A stretch of DNA of 64,000 nucleotides from Nonomuraea ceibae (GCF_019396325.1 NZ_JAHKRO010000003.1:1-64000), one strand, 5' to 3'; shown: positions 24,652 through 34,059, numbered from the stretch's first letter. Notes: generated by a model not told the origin, from the letters alone. A program made the numbers and translations.

Positions 24652-24718
24652 CGCCGGGCGCCCTCTTTTACCCGGGGCATGCGTTTGCCGGGCGGACCCG
24701 TGGCAGAGAACAACGGGC

Positions 24719-25423
24719 ATGAGAAGAATCGCAGCCGCGCTGCTCGCTGCCGCCTGCGCGGGGCCGGTATTCCTTCCCTCGCCCGCCGCCACCGCGCACA
24801 CCGCGCACACCGTGAAACCGGAGCGCGCCGCGTTCACCCAGCCGCCGGAGCCGAAACTCCGCGCCGACCGCACCGGCCGCCACGGCCGCCCTGACCGCCA
24901 CGGCCACGCTGACCGCCACGGCCGCGCTGACCGCGCCGGCCGCCACGGCCGCTCCGATCGGCTGGATCGGTTGCGGCGGGCGATGGCCAAGTTCCGCGAT
25001 CCCCGGGTCGCCGAGCGGTACGGCTATCGGCCCACGGACAACTGCGCGGAGCATCCGTACAAGGACGCGAGCGGCAGGCGGCTCGGCGGGATGGGCTATC
25101 ACTACGTCAACCCCGCGCTGGCCGGGGACCAGGACATCAACCTGTACCGGCCGGAGGTGCTGGTCTACGTCCCGGACGGGCGCGGCGGGCGCAGGCTGGG
25201 GGCGGTCGAGTACTTCAAGAACGACCGCGACCAGCTCATCGCGACGGCCGACGACCGCCCCCGGCTGCTCGGCCGCCCGTTCCAGGGGCCGATGGAGCCG
25301 CACGAGGACGGCATGGCGATCCACTACGACCTGCACATCTGGCTGTTCAAGCGCAATCCCAAGGGCCCGTTCGAGCCGTGGAACACGCGCGTGACCTGCC
25401 CGGCGGGGGACGTCCGGCGCTGA
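24719..25423 (+). CDS. Secreted protein with His/Arg/Asp-rich repeat linker
   Basis: A 234-residue protein with a Sec signal peptide (MRRIAAALLAAACAGPVFLP, cut near ATAH). It then has a charged linker of imperfect DRxGRHGR/DRHGRADR units (about residues 50-80). A conserved C-terminal domain contains RYGYRPTDNC, GGMGYHYVNPALAGD, PEVLVYVP, EPHEDGMAIHYDLHIWLFK and PWNTRVTCP. I recall this domain in many bacterial secreted proteins but know no function. Two cysteines (DNC and VTCP) may pair. The His-rich linker could bind metal; this is inference. It stands alone, convergent with the next gene. Confidence 0.75.
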   Translation: MRRIAAALLAAACAGPVFLPSPAATAHTAHTVKPERAAFTQPPEPKLRADRTGRHGRPDRHGHADRHGRADRAGRHGRSDRLDRLRRAMAKFRDPRVAERYGYRPTDNCAEHPYKDASGRRLGGMGYHYVNPALAGDQDINLYRPEVLVYVPDGRGGRRLGAVEYFKNDRDQLIATADDRPRLLGRPFQGPMEPHEDGMAIHYDLHIWLFKRNPKGPFEPWNTRVTCPAGDVRR

Positions 25424-25437
25424 CGAAGGCGGCCCGG

Positions 25438-26817
25438 TCAGCAGGCCGGGCTGTCGCCGGTGACCCTGCCGTCCAGGGCCTCCCGCAGCATGTCAGCCGA
25501 CGACAGGAACGTGTCGCGTACCACCTGCTGCTCCCACACGCCGCGCGCGCACCGCCGGAACGACTCGCTGAACTGGGCGTAGTAGGGCGACTTGGGTCTC
25601 GGCTCGGCCTGCTCGACCGACTGCCTGGTCGCGGCGGCGAGCTGGGCGAGCTCCTGCGCGGTCGGTGCGATGATCTCCGCGCCGCCCTCGTACCGGCACG
25701 GCGCGCCGCGGCCCGCCCGGAAGCCGTCGTAGACCGAGGCCAGCACCGGCCCGTAGCCGCCGCAGGCGAACAGGTGGGACTGCACCTCGTCACCGGTGAG
25801 GTGCTCGATGAGGTGTTTGGCCGGTTGCAGCTTGTCCGGGGGGATGTGCGCGGAGATGGCCAGCACCGAGCCGCCGAGGACGCCGCCGCGCCCCGGCGGG
25901 GCGTGCACCTGGAAGCGCAGCTTGCCGTGCTCGTCGCGCATGCGCGGGTCGGCCGCGAGCTGGTGGTAGGCGATCGGCCAGTTGCGCATGTAGGAGACGG
26001 GCCGGACGCCGACCCAGCCGTCCTTGAACGCGGTGGTGCTCGCGTCCTCGTCCAGGTGGAGGGATTCGCGCAGCACGGGCACGTCGGCGCCGGTGCCGAA
26101 CGCCTTGCGGGTGGGCGACTTCAGCGCTCCCCAGCTCGCCTCGTCGAGGACGACGCCGGTGCGCTCGGAGCCGTCGAGCACCCGCCCGCCGCCGAACTCG
26201 ATCGCCTCCAGGAAGTTGATGGTGCCGGCCTCCTTGTCGTCGAGCTGCAGCAGGTAGCCGCCGGAGGTCACGTCGGTCCGGCGGTACTCCAGCGGCGCGT
26301 CGGCGGCGAACGGCACGCCGTACTGCTTCCCGTCGATCTGGGCCGCCCGCAGCGGGCCGGGCAGGAACGTGCCGGGGTCGTCCAGGTCGATCGGCCGGAT
26401 GTAGCCGTGCCTGGCGAACTCGGCCACCCACGCCAGGTCGAGCACGAGCACGTGATACTGGCAGCTGCCGGCCTGGGCCAGCGCGGCCATCTGGGCGCGC
26501 CGCACGTCGGTGCTGCCGGACAGCTCCAGGAGCTTGGCGGGCGGATGGCCGGGCGGCTTCCTGACGCGGTTCCACTCGTCGAACTTCTCGCGCCGGACGC
26601 TGCCGGTGCTGATGTCGTCGCCGGTGGCCACGAGCAGGGCGCCCTCGTCGCCGCAGTCGGCGGGGGCCGTCGTCGGCACCGGGACCGGCGTGACGGGCGG
26701 CGTCGGCTTGGCGGCCGGCGGCGCGGCGCCCGAGGGCCAGAACACCCGCATCGTGAACGCCACCACGAGCGCGCACGCGAACAGCACCGCGAAGGGGCGC
26801 AGGTCCTCGCTTCTCAT
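25438..26817 (-). CDS. Membrane-anchored extracellular solute-binding protein
   Basis: A 459-residue protein with an N-terminal hydrophobic anchor (LRPFAVLFACALVVAFTMRVFW) and a Pro-rich linker (PTPPVTPVPVPTTAPA). An ABC-type sugar-binding fold follows, with VLVLDLAWVAEFARHGYIRP, the segment GKQYGVPFAADAPLEYRRTD, and a late cysteine pair region (FACGGYGPVLA). No lipobox or permease gene is present, so it is a tethered sensor-like domain rather than a transporter component. Its ATG overlaps the stop of the VWA gene (ATGA), so both are co-translated. Confidence 0.75.
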   Translation of the reverse strand: MRSEDLRPFAVLFACALVVAFTMRVFWPSGAAPPAAKPTPPVTPVPVPTTAPADCGDEGALLVATGDDISTGSVRREKFDEWNRVRKPPGHPPAKLLELSGSTDVRRAQMAALAQAGSCQYHVLVLDLAWVAEFARHGYIRPIDLDDPGTFLPGPLRAAQIDGKQYGVPFAADAPLEYRRTDVTSGGYLLQLDDKEAGTINFLEAIEFGGGRVLDGSERTGVVLDEASWGALKSPTRKAFGTGADVPVLRESLHLDEDASTTAFKDGWVGVRPVSYMRNWPIAYHQLAADPRMRDEHGKLRFQVHAPPGRGGVLGGSVLAISAHIPPDKLQPAKHLIEHLTGDEVQSHLFACGGYGPVLASVYDGFRAGRGAPCRYEGGAEIIAPTAQELAQLAAATRQSVEQAEPRPKSPYYAQFSESFRRCARGVWEQQVVRDTFLSSADMLREALDGRVTGDSPAC

Positions 26818-28685
26818 CGCCAGCTCCGAACCGTGATGATCGCCCGGGTGATCGTCTCCGTCACCCGGTCGCCCGCCAGCACGCAGTGGTACGGCTTGCC
26901 GGTGCCGATCAGCTCCGGCACCGCGCACCGGTTCTGGCCGAAGACGACCACGTACAGGCCGGAGACCGAGGAGGCGTCCTGGAGCGCCCTGCCGATGGCC
27001 AGGGCCGCGCCGTCGCCGTTCTCGTTGTCGAACAGGCGGCCGTCGGTGAGCAGCACGACGGGCGAGGCCGCCGACGTGCCCCGGTCACCGAGCCTGCGGA
27101 GCGCGGCGGAGACGGGCGCGTCCCAGCGGTCGAACGGGGTGTCCTCGATCATGGCGGACACGGCGCCGAGCTGTTTGCGCGTGCTCTGGGCGGCGATCGC
27201 GGTCACGTCCGCCCGGCCGCCGGCCTCCGGGCTGCCCAGCGCGAGCACCTCGACGTGGTCGCGCGGGCCGAGGATGCGGCTCTGGCCGCGCAGCGCCTCG
27301 GCGGCCTGGACCCGTACGGGCCGGTCCGCCGAGCCGGAGGTGTCGACGAGCAGCCGCAGGTCGAGCTCGGGCCGCAGGTGGTCGAGCAGCCGGGTCTCCA
27401 GCTGGGCGAGCCTGCCCTTGTCGGCCTTGACCGTGCCCGCCACCTGGGTGCCGGGGAAGAGCTGCCGCGCCTTGAGCCATTCGCCGAACTTCCTGACGAG
27501 CTCCTGCCGCCCCTTGGACGCCTGGCCGCGCAGGCTCACGCCGACGTAGTGGTATTCGAGCTTGCTGAACGCCGGGTGGTGGACCGCGATGAGCCGTTCG
27601 CCGCCGCCGGTGCCCGCGCAGCCGGGCACCCGGCCCGCGTTGTAGTCGTCGACGCTGTGGCTGGGGACGAGCAGGGCGATCTTCGGGCCGCCGGGCAGCT
27701 CCCGCGCGGCGGCGTTGGGCGCCGACAGCCGGCTGAACTCGCACAGCAGCGCGGTGACGGTGTCGGCGCCGAGCCCTTCGGCGACGAGCTCGTTCTCCAG
27801 CTTCTCGTACGCGCCGGGCGACAGCTTCAGCCCCCGGACCAGGTCGTCGGTGCCGATCAGCGCGCTCATCGAGGTCTCGGGGAACGGCCGGGCGATCGTC
27901 ATGCCCATCTTGTCGCGCAGCGTCGCCCACACCTCGGACAGGGGATAGCGGTCGGGGTACTTCTGGTGGTCGAGCAGCTCCTCGCGGCGGCTCTCGGTCA
28001 TCGCCAGAACCAGCTCGTCCTGGCCGACGACGAGGTCGGAGCCGCCGTCGCCGAGCCAGGGGACGCCGTCACCGCGCAGCTCGTCGGGGCCGGTCGAGGA
28101 GGTGGCCACCCAGGCGTCCGGCTGGAGGTCGTACAGGCGGGCGTAAGGGCGGCCGCGCCGGTCCTCGACGCGCTCCCAGTTGTTGGCGAACGCGTCACGC
28201 AGGTGGATCGGGGGAGGCGCGGCGGCCACCGTCATGTGGACGGCCGGGCATCCCTCGGCGTCGCGGTTGTCGTGCACGTACTGCCTGGTGAGCCGGTCGA
28301 GCCCGGCCAGGTTCTCGGGGGCGGTGATCAGCCGCAGCTCGGTCGGGGCGGGGCAGGCGCGCTCGGGCTCCGGGCTGATCAGGAAGCCCGCCCACAGGCC
28401 GGTGAGCGCCACGAGCACGCCCGACGCGATGCGTGAATGCCGCCTGACGAATATCGGAATGACTCTAATGAGAGATATGGCAAGAAAAAAGAGCGCGATG
28501 CCGCCGATCGTCAACAGGGACACATAGGGCGGCAGCGTGTCGTAGAAATTGATGAGCGGCTGAAGAAGGAAGCCCAGGACGGTGCCCACGACGGCCGCGA
28601 TCATCGGCTCTCCGATGCGCTCCCACCGTCTTCGGTTATCTGGCTGATTATCGCCAAAACGTGCCATATGAGGGGATGCCTTCAT
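26814..28685 (-). CDS. Membrane protein with solute-binding-like and VWA domains
   Basis: A 623-residue protein. Three hydrophobic segments lie in the first 115 residues (MIAAVVGTVLGFLLQPLI, VSLLTIGGIALFFLAISLI, SGVLVALTGLWAGFLI). A long extracytoplasmic region with solute-binding-protein features follows (PDAWVATSSTGPDELRG, GGSDLVVGQDELVLAM). The C-terminal VWA domain has MIDAS motif LLVDTSGSADRP and VVLLTDGRLF. VWA domains bind protein or matrix ligands through a metal. It precedes the anchored SBP gene in one operon and is divergent from the receptor-like gene at 28836. Confidence 0.75.
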   Translation of the reverse strand: MKASPHMARFGDNQPDNRRRWERIGEPMIAAVVGTVLGFLLQPLINFYDTLPPYVSLLTIGGIALFFLAISLIRVIPIFVRRHSRIASGVLVALTGLWAGFLISPEPERACPAPTELRLITAPENLAGLDRLTRQYVHDNRDAEGCPAVHMTVAAAPPPIHLRDAFANNWERVEDRRGRPYARLYDLQPDAWVATSSTGPDELRGDGVPWLGDGGSDLVVGQDELVLAMTESRREELLDHQKYPDRYPLSEVWATLRDKMGMTIARPFPETSMSALIGTDDLVRGLKLSPGAYEKLENELVAEGLGADTVTALLCEFSRLSAPNAAARELPGGPKIALLVPSHSVDDYNAGRVPGCAGTGGGERLIAVHHPAFSKLEYHYVGVSLRGQASKGRQELVRKFGEWLKARQLFPGTQVAGTVKADKGRLAQLETRLLDHLRPELDLRLLVDTSGSADRPVRVQAAEALRGQSRILGPRDHVEVLALGSPEAGGRADVTAIAAQSTRKQLGAVSAMIEDTPFDRWDAPVSAALRRLGDRGTSAASPVVLLTDGRLFDNENGDGAALAIGRALQDASSVSGLYVVVFGQNRCAVPELIGTGKPYHCVLAGDRVTETITRAIITVRSWR

Positions 28686-28835
28686 GTGATCCGGGATACA
28701 GCCGAGCCTAATCCCAAACGAGCACCCGCACGCCCCGGTTCGCCGACGGCTGTTTTCCCGATTTCCGGCGGGTGACCTTCGAAGCCTTTACAGTCCTCAC
28801 CACCTGCACATGTCGAGGGCTCCACGGGGGCGGCG

Positions 28836-31421
28836 GTGGAACTGCAAGAGGTGCTGGCGGAGCTCGCGATCAGGGACCGCCTCCGGCGCGGCAGGATCCG
28901 GTACGGCAGGCGTACCGGCCCCCTGGTGCTCCAGATCGAGGGCGGCGAGGCCGAGACCCGGGCGTGGCTGGAGGAGTTCCACCGGTCCTACTCGGGCGTC
29001 GCGCCCGTCAACGAGCCGGCCGACGTGCCCGCCGCGCCCAAGCAGGTCGCCGACGAGCTGCTCGACATCGCCCAGGGCTGCGGCTACGACGGGCGGCCCG
29101 CCTACCACCTGCCGATCGTGTTCCCCCGGTTCGCCGTCGCCTACACGGTGCTCGTCGCCTGGGAGCCGGACGAGTCGCGGCGCACCAGGGCCGACCTCAA
29201 CGCCGAGCTGGAGGAACGGGTCAAGCAGGCGATCGGCGAGGCCCGGCGTGACGTGCTGCGCCGGGTGCGCCAGCGCTTCGGCGGGCTGACCCGCGACCCG
29301 TACGTGGAACAGCAGCTCGGCGGGCTGGTGGGGTTCGTGCTGCGGGTGGCGGGGGCGTTCCGGTTCCCGCACTTCCGCACCGTGCGCTGGTATCGCACCA
29401 AGGGATTCGGCACCCGGCCGCTGCGCACCACTCGGGTGCTCATCCGCGAGCTGGCCACCTGGCGGAAGAAGGAGGCGCACGAGCAGGAGCTCCTGCTGGT
29501 CGACGCGATGCTGGCCGACATCGACGCCCACTACGGGCTCTTCCGCCGGCTCAACCGGGCGCGCCGGCCCGTCGTGCTGCTGCCGGCCGTGGACCGGGTG
29601 CCCGCCCGGCGCGTGATCAGGGACACGCTGCTCGCCGCCTACGACGGCAAGTCACGCGGCCTGCGCGTGCATCCCGTCGTCATCGCCACCTCCGCGCCCG
29701 GCGGGGCGCCGCCGCCGCGCGGCGACAACGAGCCCGTCGCGGCCGGCGCGCTGGCCGAGGCCGTTCCCGCGCTGTTCGCGCGGCGGCGCGAGGTCGCCGA
29801 GGAACGCAGCCGCGACCGCGACGTACCGCTGCCCAGCAGGCTGCTGCGGGTGACGCTCGGCGCCGGCGCCCCCGCCAGGAAGCAGCGCGTCGGACGCGTA
29901 GGCCCGGTCACCGCCGCGACCGTCGCGCTGGCCGGGGCGGGCCTGCTCGGCTACGCCGCGTTCGTCGTGTCCGGGCCCGAGAGCTGCGGCGAAGGGCTGG
30001 AGTTGATCGGCGCCGAGTGCGTGGGCGTCTCCGACGGCACCGACGTGTTCATGCCCGCCGTCAAGGGCATGCGCGAGGTGTTCGGCAGGATCGAGGCGGA
30101 GAACGAGCGGATCGCGACCGCCGAGCACGCGACCGTCGCGCTGATGATCCCGATGGAGTCCGGCATCCCGGCCGTACGGGAGCAGATCCTCAGCGAGGTG
30201 CAAGGCGCCTACCTGGCCCAGCTCCGCGTCAACGGCCCCGAATCCGCCAAGCCGCCCATCCGCCTCGTCCTGGCCAACCCGGGGAACGGCTACGCCCACT
30301 GGCGCGCCGCCGTGGACAAGCTCGTCACCCGCGAACCCCGGCTGCGCGTCGTCGCCGGGTTCAACCTGAGCCTCGGCGACACCCGTGCGGCGATGGCCCA
30401 CCTCGCGCAGCAGGGCATCCCCGTCGTCGCTGGCCTCGTCACCTCCGGCGACTTCGCCAACCCCGAATCCCAGAACCGGGCGGCGGACCCGTTCCCCGGG
30501 CTGACCCGCGTCGTCTCGACCGCCCGGCAGCAGGCCGACGCCCTGCTCCGCGCCGACCCCGCCCTCGCGGGCGCCGGGACCGCGCTCGTCGCCGACACCC
30601 GGCCCGGCGACAACTACAACGCCTCCCTGCGCCAGGCGTTCACCGAAGCCAGGAAGGGCAGGACCGGCTCCGGGGTGCAGGACATGACCTTCGCCTCACC
30701 GGGGCTGGAGGAAGCCGGCATCACCCCGAACAAGTTCGCCGACTTCGCGCTCAACCTCTGCCAGTCCAACGCCCGATTCGTCTACTTCGCCGGCCGGGCC
30801 TTCCACCTGAAGCTCTTCATCAAGACCCTCGCCGGCACGTACTGCGCCGGCAAGAAGTCCTACACCGTGATCACCGGCTCCGACGCGACCACGCTCGCCA
30901 GCCGCCTCAGCGACGCCGAACGCGCCCTGCTCCGCGGCGACCCCGGCGTCGGCAGGCCCGCCGTCTCCGTCGAGTACGCCGCCCCCGCCCACCCCGACGC
31001 CTGGACCGCCCAGGGCCCCGACGTACCCCGCTACCTCGCCGAACCCCGCCAGGCCATGCTGGAGCTCCGCGAGTCCGCCGCCGCGCTCGGCAACGTGGAC
31101 CTGACCGACGGCCGCGCCATCGTCACCCACGACGTCATCCTCACCGCCGCCCGCGAACTGGCCAAGGCCGTCGCCCTCTACGGCACCGAGCTCCCCACCA
31201 CCGACCAGATCAAGGACGGCCTCCCCAGCCTGCACGCCGCCTACCGCATCCAGGGAGCCAGCGGCTGGATCTGCCTCACCAACGCCGGCAACCCGTACAA
31301 CAAGGCGCTCCCGGTCGTCCGCCTCGACGCCGCCACCGGCCGCCCCCACCTCAAGACCGTGGCCTGGCCCCTGGGCACACCCCCCGAGAACAACTGCGTC
31401 GTCCCCCAGACCACCCCCTGA
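28836..31421 (+). CDS. Single-pass receptor-like protein with periplasmic-binding type 1 domain
   Basis: An 861-residue protein. Residues 1-350 form a cytosolic domain of unknown family (start MELQEVLAELAIRDRLRRGR). One transmembrane helix near 355-378 (VTAATVALAGAGLLGYAAFV) follows. The outer half has the type 1 periplasmic-binding (ANF receptor/LivJ-like) fold, with VALMIPMESGIPAVREQILS, VVAGFNLSLGDTRAAMAHLA and later PVVAGLVTSGDFANPES. Topology is that of a sensor, with no kinase, cyclase or permease. GTG 28836 starts just after a GGGGGCGG element. Divergent from the two-gene SBP/VWA operon, it probably forms one system with it. Confidence 0.75.
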   Translation: MELQEVLAELAIRDRLRRGRIRYGRRTGPLVLQIEGGEAETRAWLEEFHRSYSGVAPVNEPADVPAAPKQVADELLDIAQGCGYDGRPAYHLPIVFPRFAVAYTVLVAWEPDESRRTRADLNAELEERVKQAIGEARRDVLRRVRQRFGGLTRDPYVEQQLGGLVGFVLRVAGAFRFPHFRTVRWYRTKGFGTRPLRTTRVLIRELATWRKKEAHEQELLLVDAMLADIDAHYGLFRRLNRARRPVVLLPAVDRVPARRVIRDTLLAAYDGKSRGLRVHPVVIATSAPGGAPPPRGDNEPVAAGALAEAVPALFARRREVAEERSRDRDVPLPSRLLRVTLGAGAPARKQRVGRVGPVTAATVALAGAGLLGYAAFVVSGPESCGEGLELIGAECVGVSDGTDVFMPAVKGMREVFGRIEAENERIATAEHATVALMIPMESGIPAVREQILSEVQGAYLAQLRVNGPESAKPPIRLVLANPGNGYAHWRAAVDKLVTREPRLRVVAGFNLSLGDTRAAMAHLAQQGIPVVAGLVTSGDFANPESQNRAADPFPGLTRVVSTARQQADALLRADPALAGAGTALVADTRPGDNYNASLRQAFTEARKGRTGSGVQDMTFASPGLEEAGITPNKFADFALNLCQSNARFVYFAGRAFHLKLFIKTLAGTYCAGKKSYTVITGSDATTLASRLSDAERALLRGDPGVGRPAVSVEYAAPAHPDAWTAQGPDVPRYLAEPRQAMLELRESAAALGNVDLTDGRAIVTHDVILTAARELAKAVALYGTELPTTDQIKDGLPSLHAAYRIQGASGWICLTNAGNPYNKALPVVRLDAATGRPHLKTVAWPLGTPPENNCVVPQTTP

Positions 31422-31473
31422 CAGGCCGGCACTCAGTGGCGGAGATCGCATAGCTGGACCAGAAGTTCGCGGC

Positions 31474-32640
31474 TCAGACTCGATCGGCTGCTCGATCAGG
31501 GCGGGCAGCCGCCGCCGGAGCCCGGTAGGCCAGGCGGCGCAGCAGGATCTCGGCGGGGCCGCGGTGCCCGGCCCGGCGCATGAGCTCGGCGGCGGCGATC
31601 GACGCCACCCAGGTGGCGACCGCCACGCCCGAGGCGCCCGCGAGGCCGAGGTCGTCCTGGAGGCCGAGCCCGTACGGGAAGAAGACGGCGACGAACACGA
31701 TCGACTGGAAGAGGTAGAAGCTCATCGACCGCTGGCCGAGCGCCTGGACGGCGGTGGACACGGCGTTGCCGGGCCGCAGGGCGACGAGGGCGATGATCGC
31801 GGCCATGCCGATGCCGCCCGCGTAGCCGGTGAGCGGTTGGGCGATCGCGGCGGCCCACAGGGCGGCGGCCGAGGGGTCGGCCCAGAGCCCGGTCTGCATG
31901 AGCGCGGCCGGGAGGGCTCCGGCGACGGACACGACCGTCGTCACCCAGGCGGCGCGGACGAGGAACGGCCGGTCGGGCTCCTCCAGCAGCCGTCGCCGGG
32001 CGGCCCAGACGCCGGCGAGCACCCCGGGCACCACCATGAAGACGCCCGCGACCAGCGCGAACGGCCAGGCCGTCAGCCGTTCCGCGAGCAGCTCGGCGAA
32101 CCCCTTGGTGCCGGCGGCGATGCTTCCGGCCTCGTACGTGGACCTGCCCTGCGACATGGGGAACCACATGGCGAGCGCGACCAGGGCGGTGCTGGGCACC
32201 AGGACGATCCCGGCGGTCACCAGGAGCGTCGAGTCCTTGGCCCGCACCAGGCCGGCGAGGAGCACGGACGTGATCCCGTACACGGCCAGGATGTCGAGCG
32301 GCACGAGCACCGCCACGTGCGCGAACCCGATCGCGACCAGCCACCACCCGCGCCGGCGCAGCAGCTTGCGCACGGCCGCCGGCTCGCCGCCCCGCGCCGC
32401 CTGCCGCTGCGACAACTGCACCAGCGCGTAGCCGAACAGGAACGCGAACAGCGGCCGGGCGTGGTTGTTGACGAAGAACTGGTGGAAGACGCCGACGACG
32501 TCGTTGAGCAGGCCGGGCCCCCGGCCGACCGTCTCGACGTAGAGCGGGGCGTGCGCGAGCGCGATGGCCAGCAGCATGATCCCGCGAGCCAGGTCGGGCG
32601 CGGGCGCCCGTTCCGCCGATGATGTGGGAATGCCCTGCAT
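31474..32640 (-). CDS. DUF418-family membrane protein
   Basis: A 388-residue polytopic membrane protein with about nine or ten helices. The start APDLARGIMLLAIALAHAPLY, the HQFFVNNHARPLFAFLFGYA segment and a C-terminal LGQRSMSFYLFQSIVFVAVF are hallmarks of DUF418, an acyltransferase-like membrane family of unknown function. The family has conserved Arg/His in the first and second helices. The end faces the receptor-like gene in a convergent orientation with about 50 bases between. No operon partner seen. Confidence 0.85.
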   Translation of the reverse strand: MQGIPTSSAERAPAPDLARGIMLLAIALAHAPLYVETVGRGPGLLNDVVGVFHQFFVNNHARPLFAFLFGYALVQLSQRQAARGGEPAAVRKLLRRRGWWLVAIGFAHVAVLVPLDILAVYGITSVLLAGLVRAKDSTLLVTAGIVLVPSTALVALAMWFPMSQGRSTYEAGSIAAGTKGFAELLAERLTAWPFALVAGVFMVVPGVLAGVWAARRRLLEEPDRPFLVRAAWVTTVVSVAGALPAALMQTGLWADPSAAALWAAAIAQPLTGYAGGIGMAAIIALVALRPGNAVSTAVQALGQRSMSFYLFQSIVFVAVFFPYGLGLQDDLGLAGASGVAVATWVASIAAAELMRRAGHRGPAEILLRRLAYRAPAAAARPDRAADRV

Positions 32641-32783
32641 GCCTTGGTCCTCCTCAGCCGGATACCCCTGGACGGTAACCGGCCAGGTCAGGAGGCTGGA
32701 ATGCTGCTGGGCTCAGAATGGGGGTGCAGCTAGGTGCACTCCCGCTCTCGCCCGGGCACGCCCGGTGGTGCGACGATCGGCGC

Positions 32784-33473
32784 ATGAGAGCACTGGTGGT
32801 CAGGGGCGGCTGGACAGGGCACGTGCCGGTCGAGGCGACGGAGCTGTTCATCCCCTTCCTGGAGAAGAACGGGTACGAGGTGCACCGGGCCGAGTCGCCG
32901 GCCGTTTATGCGGATTCGTCGTTCATGTCCGGCGTGGATCTCGTCGTGCAGTGCTACACGATGGGCACGATCGAGCCGGACGAACTGCGCGGGCTGGAAA
33001 CCGCCGTCCGCGCCGGGACCGGGCTGGCGGGCTGGCACGGCGGCATCGCCGACTCCTTCCGCGCCTCCTCCGACTACCTGCACCTGATCGGCGGCCAGTT
33101 CGCCTGCCATCCCGGCAGGCACCCCGACGAGGAAGGCGCGGGCACCGAGGAGCACAACTTCGTCCCGTACACCGTGAACATGCTCCCCGAGGCCGCCGAC
33201 CACCCCATCACGGCCGGGATCGCGGACTTCGACCTGGTCACCGAGCAGTACTGGGTGCTGACGGACGACTATGTCGACGTGCTCGCCACCACCACGCAGC
33301 GGGTCCGGCCGTGGGACCCGTGGCACCGGGAGGTCACCTCGCCGGCGATCTGGACGCGGCGGTGGGGCGACGGCCGCATCTTCGTGGCGACCCCCGGGCA
33401 CAGCCTCGACGTGCTGCGGCACGACAGCGTCCGCACCGTCATCGAACGCGGCATGCTGTGGGCCGCCCGCTGA
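32784..33473 (+). CDS. ThuA-like glutamine-amidotransferase-fold protein
   Basis: A 229-residue ThuA-family protein. It begins RALVVRGGWTGHVPVEATEL and contains LVVQCYTMGTIEPDELRGLE, then GTGLAGWHGGIADSFRAS, with a His in place of the amidotransferase Cys. It ends with FVATPGHSLDVLRHDSVRTVI. ThuA proteins take part in trehalose and other sugar catabolism and are not catalytically proven. The neighbouring genes are not sugar genes. Its stop codon abuts that of the convergent DUF1772 gene. ATG 32784 begins the family-specific RALVVRGGW. Confidence 0.85.
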   Translation: MRALVVRGGWTGHVPVEATELFIPFLEKNGYEVHRAESPAVYADSSFMSGVDLVVQCYTMGTIEPDELRGLETAVRAGTGLAGWHGGIADSFRASSDYLHLIGGQFACHPGRHPDEEGAGTEEHNFVPYTVNMLPEAADHPITAGIADFDLVTEQYWVLTDDYVDVLATTTQRVRPWDPWHREVTSPAIWTRRWGDGRIFVATPGHSLDVLRHDSVRTVIERGMLWAAR

Positions 33474-33911
33474 TCACAGGTTGACCAGGCCGACGCCGAC
33501 CAGGACGAGGCTCGCGAAACAGGCCACGGCCCGCACGGTGTTCCAGAGCACCCAGCGCGGCGAGTAGTCCTTCCACGGCAGCGTGCCCGCGTCGACGGCG
33601 TTGTTCATCGGCACGTTGATGCCCGCCGTGACCAGGAACGAGCCGACGAAGTTCACCCCGGCGGCGACGAAGAACCACATCGCCGCCGGGCCGTCCGCCA
33701 GCAGCCCCGCCACCAGCGTCACCAGCGGCGCCCCGATGAACGCGACGTAGAGCCAGGGGTTGAGGATCTTGCGGTTGATGCTGCGCATCACCGTTTCGGC
33801 CTGCGCGGGCTCGACGGCGTTGAGCGCCGGCATGACGGACATGGAGAAGGCGTAGAAGAGGCCCGCGAGGGCGCCGTGCAGCACGAGAGCGAGGAGAGGC
33901 AGAACGAGCAT
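33474..33911 (-). CDS. DUF1772-family membrane protein
   Basis: A 145-residue protein with four hydrophobic segments. The pattern LHGALAGLFYAFSMSVMPALN and a later TWKDYSPRW-like ending (here LPWKDYSPRWVLWNTVRA) is typical of DUF1772 (anthrone-oxygenase-like). The start is uncertain between ATG 33911 and GTG 33929, as neither has a clear Shine-Dalgarno; I use the ATG because the hydrophobic start follows at once. Function in this organism is unknown. Confidence 0.75.
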   Translation of the reverse strand: MLVLPLLALVLHGALAGLFYAFSMSVMPALNAVEPAQAETVMRSINRKILNPWLYVAFIGAPLVTLVAGLLADGPAAMWFFVAAGVNFVGSFLVTAGINVPMNNAVDAGTLPWKDYSPRWVLWNTVRAVACFASLVLVGVGLVNL

Positions 33912-33986
33912 GCTGGAATCATGACGCACCCGGGATGAGACGGTCCATGCACACCCCGCTCAATCCCATACGCGAGAGTCCACGGG

Positions 33987-34000
33987 ATGACAGTTGTCAT
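33987..34000. promoter_or_regulatory. 14-bp palindrome in a divergent promoter region
   Basis: ATGACA-GT-TGTCAT lies between the DUF1772 gene and the small membrane protein gene at 34060. It could be an operator for an unlinked regulator. Confidence 0.35.
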
Positions 34001-34059
34001 TCGCAGCCGGTGACAGCATGATCTATTTCGGGGACTGCGCGCCGGGCGAGGATATGGGC

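Noticed and set aside
24445..24990. A 181-codon minus-strand ORF in the 24.5 kb gap
   Set aside because: It runs antisense through the secreted-protein repeats and has no ribosome-binding site or domain.
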